A program made the translations under genes and the position numbers. A DNA stretch of 23,811 nt from an uncultured Collinsella sp. (GTDB taxonomy: Bacteria > Actinomycetota > Coriobacteriia > Coriobacteriales > Coriobacteriaceae), in contig UQIL01000028.1 in the NCBI GenBank assembly GCA_900541025.1, positions 1 through 23,811 of the forward strand, written 5' to 3'. Positions 7,314 to 14,369 of this stretch are shown here, one piece after another (positions within the stretch are counted from its first letter, which is position 1; each line of letters begins with the position of its first letter). The notes under the pieces are model-generated. The model was not told the origin of the DNA. It made no database searches and was given only the letters and a program-made list of their open reading frames with translations.

Positions 7314-7757
7314 ATGACCAACGAAGAACTGCAGAAGGAAATGATCGCGGCCATGAAGGCCAAGGACAAGGTTCGCCTGTCTATCATTCGCCAGGTTAAG
7401 GCCGAGGTGAAGAATATCGAGGTTAACGAGCGCCGCGATGTGACCGAGGAAGACGTCAACAGCATGATCAAGCGTCTGATTAAGCAGACGAGCGAGACGC
7501 TGGAGATGTCCATCAAGGCCGGCACCGACCAGGACCGTACCGACAACCTGACCGAGCAGGTCAAGATTCTGGAGAGTCTGCTGCCCGCGCAGGTTTCGGG
7601 CGAGGAGCTCGAGGCCCTGATCGAGCAGGTCATCGCCGAGCTGGGTGCGACCTCTAAGAAGCAGATGGGCCAGGTCATGGGCGCTCTGGGCAAGGCCACT
7701 GGCGGCAACTTCGATAAGCCGGCTGCGGCAAAGATTGTCGGCGCAAAGCTTGCGTAA
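7314..7757 (+). CDS. GatB/YqeY-domain protein
   Basis: The 147-residue protein matches the YqeY family (PF09424), related to the C-terminal tRNA-recognition domain of GatB, the amidotransferase subunit. Its helical, Lys/Glu-rich N-terminal half (KEMIAAMKAKDKVRLSIIRQ) and conserved C-terminal segment (KKQMGQVMGALGKATGG) are typical. The cellular role of free-standing YqeY is not settled. The family is thought to act on or with tRNA. ATG 7314 is chosen over an in-frame TTG at 7308 because GAGGAGGA lies at a proper distance upstream. It is the last gene before a strong terminator and probably shares a transcript with the upstream foldase gene. Confidence 0.9.
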   Translation: MTNEELQKEMIAAMKAKDKVRLSIIRQVKAEVKNIEVNERRDVTEEDVNSMIKRLIKQTSETLEMSIKAGTDQDRTDNLTEQVKILESLLPAQVSGEELEALIEQVIAELGATSKKQMGQVMGALGKATGGNFDKPAAAKIVGAKLA

Positions 7758-7784
7758 GTGCCGAGCGGTACATAGTTGATGTTG

Positions 7785-7818
7785 AGGGGGCGTGACCGCA
7801 ATGGTCACGCCCCTTTTT
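7785..7818 (+). terminator. Rho-independent terminator after the yqeY-family gene
   Basis: GGGGCGTGACC (7787-7797) and GGTCACGCCCC (7803-7813) form a perfect 11-bp stem with loop GCAAT, followed directly by TTTTT. This is the clearest intrinsic terminator in the window. Confidence 0.92.
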
Positions 7819-7845
7819 GATGAGCTAGGTACTCATTGGGTGCTT

Positions 7846-7906
7846 ATTGGGGACAGACTTAAATGAGTACCCAATGAGCGGGCACTCATTTAAGTCTGTC
7901 CCCAAT
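7846..7906. repeat. GGGGACAGA palindrome with 23-bp perfect arms
   Basis: Arms 7846-7868 and 7884-7906 are perfect inverted copies over 23 bp around a 15-nt centre. Each arm reads ATTGGGGACAGACTTAAATG plus three further bases. TCATTGGGT (7833-7841) can also pair with ACCCAATGA (7869-7877), giving an alternative fold. It lies between a strong terminator and the promoter of the ABC importer, so it is not needed for termination. Confidence 0.85.
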
Positions 7907-7974
7907 GAGTGGGTAAAAGGTTGCGGGTTCTTTACGGTGATGCAGTGTGGGCTGCGGAAACGTGATTCTTTCCG

Positions 7975-7980
7975 TACAAT
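7975..7980 (+). promoter_or_regulatory. Candidate -10 box (TACAAT) for the amino-acid ABC operon
   Basis: TACAAT lies 35 nt before the first gene of the importer operon, in a region with no reading frame. No clear -35 hexamer is visible around 7952-7958. The same hexamer precedes prs and folP in this window. Confidence 0.45.
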
Positions 7981-8015
7981 AGTGCAATTCGTGTAAACGC
8001 AGGGAAGGGACATTC

Positions 8016-8747
8016 ATGGCAGACATGATCGAGATCAAGCATCTCAACAAGTACTTTGGCGACCTGCATGTGCTCAAAGATATCAATCTCACCGTCAAGC
8101 GCGGCGAGAAGCTCGTAATGATCGGGCCTTCCGGTTCGGGTAAGTCGACGCTCATCCGTTGCGTCGATTATCTCGAGGAGCCCACATCGGGCGAAGTCAT
8201 TATCGACGGTACGCCGCTCACCAAGAAGAATCACCTGGAGATGGCTCGCAAATATAGCTCCATGGTGTTTCAGCAGTTCAACCTGTATCCCAATATGACG
8301 GTGCTCGGCAACCTAACGCTTGCACCCATCAAGCTGCAAAAGAAGAGCAAGGAAGAGGCGACTCAGATCGCCATTGCCGCGCTTAAGCGCGTTGGCATGG
8401 CGCATAAGGCCGGCGAGTATCCGCAAAACCTTTCGGGCGGCCAGCAGCAGCGCATCGCCATCGCCCGTGCCCTGTGCACCAAGCAGCCCATCATCCTGTT
8501 TGACGAGCCGACCTCGGCACTCGACCCCGAGATGGTCCAGGAGGTCCTGGACGTTATGATCGAGCTCGCGCAGGAGGACATCACCATGATCTGCGTGACG
8601 CACGAGATGGGCTTTGCGCGCCAGGTGGCCGACCGCGTCATCTTTATGGAGGACGGCCGCATCTTGGAGGAGGGCACCCCCGAGCACTTCTTCGATAACC
8701 CCGAGAACCCGCGCTGCCGCGAGTTCCTGTCCAAGATTCTGCATTAG
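8016..8747 (+). CDS. Polar amino-acid ABC transporter ATP-binding protein (GlnQ/HisP type)
   Basis: The 243-residue ATPase powers import of a polar amino acid. Walker A GPSGSGKST is at 37-45, the Q-loop in VFQQFNLYPNMT at 84-95, the signature LSGGQQQR at 139-146, Walker B IILFDEPTSALD at 159-170 and the switch His in VTHEMGFA at 194-201. Length and the FNLYPNMTVLGN segment are typical of the glutamine/glutamate/arginine group. It is the first gene of a four-gene operon (ATPase, binding protein, two permeases), with only about 9 bp to the next start. ATG 8016 follows GGGAAGGGAC. Confidence 0.95.
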   Translation: MADMIEIKHLNKYFGDLHVLKDINLTVKRGEKLVMIGPSGSGKSTLIRCVDYLEEPTSGEVIIDGTPLTKKNHLEMARKYSSMVFQQFNLYPNMTVLGNLTLAPIKLQKKSKEEATQIAIAALKRVGMAHKAGEYPQNLSGGQQQRIAIARALCTKQPIILFDEPTSALDPEMVQEVLDVMIELAQEDITMICVTHEMGFARQVADRVIFMEDGRILEEGTPEHFFDNPENPRCREFLSKILH

Positions 8748-8756
8748 GCGCGGGTG

Positions 8757-9632
8757 ATGGACATGACGGATATGACGAGGGCGGCTGTATCGCGCCGTCA
8801 CTTTTTGCAGCTGGCGGGCGCCGGCATGCTCGCGCTGACGGGGACCGCGCTTGCCGGTTGCGGCAACTCCACCAGCGGCGAGGGCTCCGACAAGGGGTCC
8901 AAACTTGCGGCCATCAAGTCGCGTGGCCATCTGAATGCCGGCGTTAAGAAGGACGTTCCCGGCTATGGCTATTACGACACCGCCAAGGGCCGCTTTGAGG
9001 GCATGGAAGTCGATTTGTGCTACCAGATCGCCGCTGCCGTCTTTGGTGTGAGCTACAAGAAGGCTCGTGCCCAGGAGCTTGTCGAGTTTACCGACGTAAC
9101 GCCCAAGACGCGCGGCCCGCTCATCGATAACGGCCAACTCGACGTGGTCGCGGCGACCTACACCATCACCGACGAGCGCAAGAAGAGCTGGGATTTCTCG
9201 ACGCCGTACCGCACCGACTACGTGGGACTCATGGTCAAGAAGCGTTCGGGCTTTACCTCGATTGAGGACCTGGACGGCAAGGTCATTGGCGTGAGCCAGG
9301 GTGCCACCACGCAGGGCCTGATCGAGCAGATGATCAAGGACAACGGCTTTAGCTGCAAGCCCGAGTTTAGGGCCTTTAGCGGCTACCCCATCATCAAGAG
9401 TTCGCTCGACGCCGGCAATATCGACGTCTTTGCCATGGACCGCTCCACGCTGGCCGGTTACATGAACGAGACCGTTGAACTGCTGCAGCCCGAGGTCAAG
9501 TTTGGCGAGCAGGGCTACGGCGTGGCGACCAAGAAGGGCTGCGACCTTTCGGCCGTGGTCGATCAGGTGATTTGCGATCGCCTGGCCGATGGCTGGCTCG
9601 ACCAAGAGGTCAAGACCTGGGGTCTTGTATAG
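8757..9632 (+). CDS. Tat-type lipoprotein amino-acid solute-binding protein
   Basis: This 291-residue protein is the extracellular binding component of the importer. Its N-terminus has a twin-arginine motif (SRRHFL, about residues 12-17), a hydrophobic stretch and the lipobox LAGC ending at Cys35. It therefore appears to be exported folded by the Tat system and then lipidated. The mature part is a SBP_bac_3 family protein with the expected blocks GMEVDLCYQIA, DVVAATYTITDERKKSWDFS and GVSQGATTQG. The block pattern resembles glutamate/glutamine binding proteins, but the ligand is not proven. GTG 8754 is an alternative start in the same frame. It is followed 25 bp later by the first permease. 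Confidence 0.92.
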   Translation: MDMTDMTRAAVSRRHFLQLAGAGMLALTGTALAGCGNSTSGEGSDKGSKLAAIKSRGHLNAGVKKDVPGYGYYDTAKGRFEGMEVDLCYQIAAAVFGVSYKKARAQELVEFTDVTPKTRGPLIDNGQLDVVAATYTITDERKKSWDFSTPYRTDYVGLMVKKRSGFTSIEDLDGKVIGVSQGATTQGLIEQMIKDNGFSCKPEFRAFSGYPIIKSSLDAGNIDVFAMDRSTLAGYMNETVELLQPEVKFGEQGYGVATKKGCDLSAVVDQVICDRLADGWLDQEVKTWGLV

Positions 9633-9657
9633 GCGCATCGTCCAAGGAAGGAATCAA

Positions 9658-10404
9658 ATGCTCGAAGGATTGTTTGACGCCGACCGCTGGTCGACGACAT
9701 TTCAAAACATGGGGCCCTTCTGGGAGGGCTTTGGCGTGACGCTGCAGGTGGTCGTTGCCGGTCTGCTGCTGTCGCTGGTGCTGGGCACGCTGCTGGGCGT
9801 GTTCTCCACCACCCGTTCGCGCGTGCTGCGTGGCATCAGCCGCGTGTACGTGGAGTTTTACCAGAACACCCCGTTGCCCGTGCAGGTGCTCTTTATGTAT
9901 ATGGCCGGTCCGCAGTTTTTGCAGGCCATAACCGGCGCCGACCAGCCGGTGCGCATCGCGCCGTTCGTGCTGGGCTTCTTGGGTGTGGGCCTGTATCACG
10001 CGGCCTACATTTCGGAGGTCATCCGCACTGGTATCGAGGCGGTTCCGCGCGGTCAGATGGAGGCGGCCCAGAGCCAGGGCTTCACCCGTGCGCAGGCATA
10101 CTGGTACATCGTGCTGCCCCAGACGTTCAAGATCATTCTGCCGCCGCTGTGTAACCAGGCACTCAACCTGGTCAAGAACACGTCGGTGCTGGCACTTGTG
10201 GCCGGCGGCGACCTTATGTACCGTTCCGACAACTTTGTGAGTCTGTACGGTTACCTGCAGGGATACATCGTCTGCTGCCTTATGTACTTCATCATCTGCT
10301 TTCCGCTCGCCATGCTGGTGCAGTGGCTCGAGCGCCGCTCCAAGGAGCGTCCGCGCGGCGTGAGCCTGGCCGAGCTGGGGCTCGACAACGTAGAGGAGGC
10401 CTAG
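9658..10404 (+). CDS. Amino-acid ABC transporter permease (HisM/GlnP family), subunit 1
   Basis: The 248-residue membrane protein has an early segment (about 23-43, TLQVVVAGLLLSLVLGTLLG) and further hydrophobic spans. It carries the EAA loop of the polar amino-acid permease family: EAVPRGQMEAAQSQGFTRAQ, followed by VLPQTFKIILPPL. ATG 9658 is chosen over an upstream in-frame ATG at 9589, which lies inside the binding-protein gene, because AAGGAAGGAA precedes 9658. It probably forms a heterodimer with the next permease, whose start is only a few bases after its stop. Confidence 0.93.
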   Translation: MLEGLFDADRWSTTFQNMGPFWEGFGVTLQVVVAGLLLSLVLGTLLGVFSTTRSRVLRGISRVYVEFYQNTPLPVQVLFMYMAGPQFLQAITGADQPVRIAPFVLGFLGVGLYHAAYISEVIRTGIEAVPRGQMEAAQSQGFTRAQAYWYIVLPQTFKIILPPLCNQALNLVKNTSVLALVAGGDLMYRSDNFVSLYGYLQGYIVCCLMYFIICFPLAMLVQWLERRSKERPRGVSLAELGLDNVEEA

Positions 10405-10407
10405 CGC

Positions 10408-11046
10408 ATGGAAATCTTCAACGCGACCAACCTGCTCTACATTTGGGGCGGCTTCGTTAAGACCATAGAGATCTCGGCGCTGTCGATCTTTTTCTCGCTC
10501 ATCTTTGGCACGGTGCTGGCGCTCGTTAAAAGCTATGCGCCCCGCCCGTTCCGTATTTTGGTGAGCGCCTATATCGAGCTGTTCCGTTGCACGCCGAACC
10601 TGCTGTGGATCCTGTTTATCTACTTTACGGTGCAGGGCCTGGACATTGTGATTTCGACCATCGCCTTTACGCTGTTTACCAGCGCTGTTATGGCCGAGAT
10701 TGTGCGCGGCGGCCTCAACTCGATTCCGCGCGGCCAGTTTGAGGCAGCGCAGAGCCAGGGCTTCGGCTTCTTTGCCACCATGCGCTACATCATTCTGCCG
10801 CAGACGTTTAAGACGATCATTCCGGCGCTGTTTAGCCAGTGCACGACCGTCATTAAGGACAGCTCGTATCTTTCGGGCATTAACGTGGCCGAGCTCATGT
10901 ACACGGCAAACGTCGTGATGGCCCACGCAATCGACCTGTCGCAGGTGCTTATGCTCTACGGCCTGGTGTTTGCGATGTACTTTGTGCTCAACTTTGGTAT
11001 CTCCTTGTTGGTCCGTGCCTATCAACGCCGAATCGTAGCCGCATAA
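10408..11046 (+). CDS. Amino-acid ABC transporter permease (HisM/GlnP family), subunit 2
   Basis: The 212-residue protein is the second permease of the importer. It has the same family landmarks as its neighbour: LFRCTPNLLWILFIYF, NSIPRGQFEAAQSQGFGFFA and ILPQTFKTIIPAL. It is slightly shorter, with about five hydrophobic spans. It starts 3 bp after the previous stop (GAGGAGG lies in the end of that gene), so the two are translationally linked. A perfect palindrome begins one base after its TAA and separates it from the kinase-like gene. Confidence 0.93.
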   Translation: MEIFNATNLLYIWGGFVKTIEISALSIFFSLIFGTVLALVKSYAPRPFRILVSAYIELFRCTPNLLWILFIYFTVQGLDIVISTIAFTLFTSAVMAEIVRGGLNSIPRGQFEAAQSQGFGFFATMRYIILPQTFKTIIPALFSQCTTVIKDSSYLSGINVAELMYTANVVMAHAIDLSQVLMLYGLVFAMYFVLNFGISLLVRAYQRRIVAA

Positions 11047-11075
11047 TGTGACAAAGGGACAGTCCCTTTGTCACA
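11047..11075. repeat. Perfect 29-nt GGGAC palindrome
   Basis: TGTGACAAAGGGAC (11047-11060) and GTCCCTTTGTCACA (11062-11075) are perfect inverted arms around a single A. It sits between the permease stop codon and the ribosome site of the next gene (start 11093). It shares the GGGAC core with the other palindromes. In mRNA it would form a 13- to 14-bp hairpin close to the start site. Confidence 0.88.
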
Positions 11076-11092
11076 TAGAGAAAGGAATCGCG

Positions 11093-11716
11093 ATGAGCGA
11101 TCTGGTGAACAAGAAGAATCCTGTGGTCATTACCATCGCGCGCGACTTTGGTGCCGAGGGTCACGAGATTGGTCGCATGCTTGCCAACGAGTTGGGGATT
11201 CCGCTGTACGACAACGAGCTGCTGGTACGCGCGTCGCTGCGCGCGGGCGAGTCGCTCGATAAGATGGCGGCCTATGACGAGCGCCTGGCTGTGGAGAACA
11301 TGGCGTTTCTGCCCGACCGCTACGATGCCCGTTCGTACTCGGACAAGCTGTTCCAAAAAATGAGCCAGGTGATTTTGGACCTGGGCGAGACCGAGAGCTG
11401 CATTATCGAGGGCCGTCTGTCCGATTATCTGCTGCGCAACAACCCCAATCACATTGCCGTGTTGGTGACCGCTCCCTTTGAGGACCGCGTCGAGATTGTG
11501 CGTAAGAAGCGTGGCCTCAACAAAAAGAAGGGCGCCAAGCTGGTCAAACAGCAGCAGAAGGCGCGCGAGGCATTCTACAAGCGCTACAGCGCCGGCAAGT
11601 GGAAGATGACGAGTGGCAAGGACATCGTCGTCAACCGCGCCAAGCTGGGCCGCGAGGGCTGCAAGGACGTCATCGCCGCAGCCTACCGCTACAAAGTGGC
11701 TCAACTCGAAGGCTAG
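11093..11716 (+). CDS. Cytidylate-kinase-like family protein
   Basis: The 207-residue protein matches the cytidylate kinase-like family (PF13189). The N-terminal phosphate-binding segment is ITIARDFGAEGHEIGRMLA (about 13-31). It lacks the GKS/T of a normal Walker A, but the ARxxGAxGxxIG pattern is usual for this family. Further landmarks are CIIEGRLSDYLL, an Arg-rich lid around RVEIVRKKRGLNKKK, and a C-terminal region conserved with its relatives. The substrate is unknown, and the true CMP kinase is usually a separate gene. ATG 11093 (with GAGAAAGGAA upstream) is chosen over the in-frame ATG at 11048, which lies inside the palindrome. It may be co-transcribed with the ABC importer. Confidence 0.82.
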   Translation: MSDLVNKKNPVVITIARDFGAEGHEIGRMLANELGIPLYDNELLVRASLRAGESLDKMAAYDERLAVENMAFLPDRYDARSYSDKLFQKMSQVILDLGETESCIIEGRLSDYLLRNNPNHIAVLVTAPFEDRVEIVRKKRGLNKKKGAKLVKQQQKAREAFYKRYSAGKWKMTSGKDIVVNRAKLGREGCKDVIAAAYRYKVAQLEG

Positions 11717-11725
11717 CCGACCAAA

Positions 11726-11760
11726 ACCACCACAAAGGGTACAGGCACCTTTGTGGTGGT
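11726..11760. repeat. Palindrome with 13-bp arms around GTACAGGCA
   Basis: ACCACCACAAAGG (11726-11738) pairs perfectly with CCTTTGTGGTGGT (11748-11760). The centre reads GGGTACAGGCACC, a near-variant of the GGGACAGG core. It begins nine bases after the kinase-like gene stop in the 126-bp gap between convergent genes and could help terminate the plus-strand transcript, though no U-run follows. Confidence 0.7.
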
Positions 11761-11776
11761 GGGGCCGCCGGCATAG

Positions 11777-11816
11777 AAAAAGTCCCCGCCGGGCGTGTGC
11801 TCGACGGGGACTTTGC
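11777..11816 (-). terminator. Terminator after nfnB (possibly bidirectional)
   Basis: Segments 11779-11790 and 11803-11814 form a 12-bp stem with one G-U (core GTCCCCG/CGGGGAC). Read on the minus strand it ends in TTTTT, suiting the nfnB transcript. On the plus strand the tail is TTTG only, so plus-strand termination would be weaker. Confidence 0.8.
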
Positions 11817-11842
11817 CGTTTGGTGGCTAGTGCTGTAGGTGA

Positions 11843-13252
11843 TTACTCGCCCAACAGGCTCTTGGTGATGGAAGCGGCGGCCTTCTTGCCGGCGCCCATC
11901 GCCAGAATGACCGTAGCGGCACCGGTGACGATGTCGCCGCCAGCCCAGATGCGGGGATCGGTGGTCTGGCCGGTCTCCTCGTCGGCGACGATGTAGCCCC
12001 ACTTGTTGAGCTCCATCTTGCCGCCGATCTTCTTTGCGAAGGGGTTGGCGTTGGTGCCGATAGCCGAAATAGCGACGTCGCAGGGGATCTCCTCGATGGC
12101 GCCCTCGATGGGCACCGGGCGACGACGGCCGGACTCGTCGGGCTCGCCGAGTTCCATCTTCTGGACCTTGACGGCGCACACGGAGCCGTCCTCGCCAGCG
12201 ACAAACTCGAGCGGGGAGACGAGCGGCAGAACCTCGACGCCTTCGGCCTTAGCATGGTGCAGCTCGGCGCGACGGCAGGGCATCTCGTCCTCGGTACGAC
12301 GGTAGGCGATGATGGCATGCTCGGCGCCCAGGCGCTTGGCAGTACGGACGGCGTCCATAGCCACGTTGCCGCCACCAAAGACGACGACGTTCTTGCCGTG
12401 CTTGGTGGGGGTGTCGTACTCGGGGAACTTGTTGGCCTTCATCAGGTTCACGCGGGTGAGGTACTCGTTAGCGAAGAAGACGTTGGGCAGGTTCTCGCCG
12501 GGGACGTTGAGGAACTTGGGCAGGCCGGCGCCGGTCGCCACGTAGATGGCGTCGAAGCCCTGCTCGAACAGCTCCTCGGCCGTGGCCATGTTGCCCACGA
12601 CGGAGTTGTACTCAAACTTGACGCCCATGTCCTCCAGGCCGTCAATCTCGCGCTTGACGACCGCCTTGGGCAGACGGAACTCGGGGATGCCGTAGACCAG
12701 CACGCCGCCGCCGGTGAAGAAGGCCTCGAAGACGGTAACGTCAAAGCCGTTACGGGCGAGCTCGCCGGCGCAGGTGATGCCGGACGGGCCGGAGCCGACG
12801 ACGGCGACCTTCTTGCCGTTCTTGGGGGCCATCTTGGGCGTGGAGGCGAGCTCGGGGCGATCACCCAGGAAGCGCTCGAGCTGGCCGATGGCCACGGGCT
12901 CGGACTTCTTACCACGGATGCACTTGCCCTCGCACTGGTTCTCCTGCGGGCAGACGCGGCCGCAGATGGCGGGAAGCATGGAGTCCTCGCGGATGGTATC
13001 GAGAGCGCCGCCGAAGTCCTTCGCGCGGATCTGCTCGATAAAGCGGGGGATGTTGATGTTGACGGGGCAGCCCTCAACACAGAACGGCTTCTTGCAGTTG
13101 AGGCAGCGCTCGGCCTCGGCCAGCGCCATCTCCTCGGTGAAGCCCTTGTCGACGGGGCGGAAGTCGCAGGCGCGCTCGGCAGCCGGCTCCTCGTTATCGG
13201 GGGTGCGGGGCGACTTCATATCGGCAACGAAACGACCGTTAACTAGTGGCAT
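11843..13252 (-). CDS. nfnB: NADH-dependent ferredoxin:NADP oxidoreductase large subunit (NfnB / GltA-like)
   Basis: The 469-residue protein belongs to the glutamate synthase small-subunit (GltD-like) flavoprotein family and is often annotated as gltA. Two N-terminal cysteine clusters, Cys50/53/58/62 and Cys97/101/107/111, should hold two [4Fe-4S] clusters. GSGPSG (153-158) binds FAD and GGGNVAMD (293-300) lies in the NADPH-binding fold. Its partner is encoded immediately upstream and overlaps it by 10 bp. That pairing, and the absence of a glutamate synthase large subunit, supports NfnAB (electron-bifurcating transhydrogenase) over glutamate synthase. A sulfide dehydrogenase (SudAB) label is the same protein family. 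Start ATG 13252 lies within the end of nfnA. Confidence 0.88.
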   Translation of the reverse strand: MPLVNGRFVADMKSPRTPDNEEPAAERACDFRPVDKGFTEEMALAEAERCLNCKKPFCVEGCPVNINIPRFIEQIRAKDFGGALDTIREDSMLPAICGRVCPQENQCEGKCIRGKKSEPVAIGQLERFLGDRPELASTPKMAPKNGKKVAVVGSGPSGITCAGELARNGFDVTVFEAFFTGGGVLVYGIPEFRLPKAVVKREIDGLEDMGVKFEYNSVVGNMATAEELFEQGFDAIYVATGAGLPKFLNVPGENLPNVFFANEYLTRVNLMKANKFPEYDTPTKHGKNVVVFGGGNVAMDAVRTAKRLGAEHAIIAYRRTEDEMPCRRAELHHAKAEGVEVLPLVSPLEFVAGEDGSVCAVKVQKMELGEPDESGRRRPVPIEGAIEEIPCDVAISAIGTNANPFAKKIGGKMELNKWGYIVADEETGQTTDPRIWAGGDIVTGAATVILAMGAGKKAAASITKSLLGE

Positions 13253-14082
13253 GCGCAGCTCTTTTCCTCATAGGCCTTGAGGGACTCGCCCTCTTCGGAA
13301 CGGTAAGCGGCCTGGCGGGCACGAAGGTCATCCCAGTCGACCAGGGTGGCATCGAAGTCGGGGCCGTCGACGCAAGCGAACTTGGTCACGCCGCCCACCT
13401 CGACACGGCAGCAGCCGCACATGCCGGTGCCGTCAACCATGATGGGGTTGAGCGACGCGGTGATGGGGGTGTCGTACTTCTGGGCGGTGAGGGTCGAGAA
13501 CTTCATCATCGGAACGGGGCCGACGCAGAAGACCTGGCTCACGGCCTTGTCCTGCAGCAGGCGCTCCAGCGGAGCGGTGACAACGCCCTGCTCGCCGTAG
13601 GAACCGTCATCGGTGGTGATGTGGATGTGGTCCTCGTCGAGAAGCTCGCGGAACTGGTCCTCCATGAGCAGGAGGTCCTTGGTGCGGGCGCCCATGATGG
13701 CGTGCACCTCGTGGCCGGTCTCGACCAGGTGCTTGGCGACCGGGAAGGCAATTGCCAGACCGACGCCGCCGCCAATGACGGCGCAGGGGCCCTCTGCCAT
13801 CTCGGTGGGAACGCCCAGCGGGCCCACGACGTCGCGCAGCGACTCGCCGGCCTCGTAGGTGGACAGCATCTCGGTGGTCTTGCCGATCACCATGAAGATG
13901 AACTCGACCCAGCCCTCGTCACCGTTCCAGCCGGCCAGGGTAAACGGGACGCGCTCGCCCGTCTCGTTGGCGCGAACCATGAGGAACTGTCCAGCGTGCG
14001 CATGTTTGGCGATTGCAGGCGCCTCGATGCGGAACTTGAACACCTTCTCCGAGAACTGCGTCTTCTCCAGGATCTTATACAT
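13243..14082 (-). CDS. nfnA: NADH-dependent ferredoxin:NADP oxidoreductase small subunit (NfnA / PyrK-like)
   Basis: This 279-residue protein is a ferredoxin-NADP reductase-like flavoprotein with a C-terminal [2Fe-2S] site. The FAD domain covers about 1-95 and the NAD domain about 98-200 (GGGVGLA at 104-110). The cluster region VDGTGMCGCCRVEV (216-229) plus Cys237 offers Asp217, Cys222, Cys225 and Cys237 as ligands, the Asp-containing pattern I recall for structurally studied NfnA proteins. Dihydroorotate dehydrogenase PyrK is the main alternative, but no pyrD is adjacent and nfnB is. ATG 14082 with AGAGAGGGG upstream is chosen. A longer frame reaching 14187 lacks a ribosome site and enters the promoter region. 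Confidence 0.88.
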   Translation of the reverse strand: MYKILEKTQFSEKVFKFRIEAPAIAKHAHAGQFLMVRANETGERVPFTLAGWNGDEGWVEFIFMVIGKTTEMLSTYEAGESLRDVVGPLGVPTEMAEGPCAVIGGGVGLAIAFPVAKHLVETGHEVHAIMGARTKDLLLMEDQFRELLDEDHIHITTDDGSYGEQGVVTAPLERLLQDKAVSQVFCVGPVPMMKFSTLTAQKYDTPITASLNPIMVDGTGMCGCCRVEVGGVTKFACVDGPDFDATLVDWDDLRARQAAYRSEEGESLKAYEEKSCACH

Positions 14083-14142
14083 AGAACCCCTCTCTTGTAA
14101 GGGCTGCCGAACCGTGCCTCCACGGAAATGGACGGTAGCCCG

Positions 14143-14174
14143 AATATAACCGTACGCGCACAGGCGTTGTGCAA
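14143..14174 (-). promoter_or_regulatory. Candidate promoter for nfnAB
   Basis: On the minus strand TTGCAC (14174-14169) precedes TATATT (14148-14143), or TTATAT shifted by one. The spacer is 19-20 nt, longer than ideal. An interrupted inverted repeat (GGGCTGCC and GGTAGCCC, around 14100-14141) lies between the box and the start codon. Confidence 0.3.
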
Positions 14175-14255
14175 ACATACGGTGCAAATTATACCCTCAT
14201 GGCCATGCCGTTTACGTGTTTCTTCGGCAGGTGGGAAAACGGTTTATCCCGTCTG

Positions 14256-14369
14256 ACCTACCAAAAAGGGACAGGTTTATTTTGGCAGCGTTTATTGCGA
14301 TGCGGCCGTTGCGGCGTTTTCGCAGATAAACGCTGCCAAAATAAACCTGTCCCTAAATGGTAGGTTTTA
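14256..14369. repeat. Large GGGACAGG inverted repeat at the pth stop codon
   Basis: Arms 14267-14294 and 14327-14354 are perfect inverted copies over 28 bp, each containing GGGACAGGTTTATTTTGG. An outer 8-bp pair (ACCTACCA 14256-14263, TGGTAGGT 14358-14365) extends it past a short mismatch. The 32-nt centre holds a smaller TGCGA/TCGCA pair. On the minus strand the element begins exactly at the pth TAA and is 34/37 identical to the copy at the purF stop. Confidence 0.88.
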
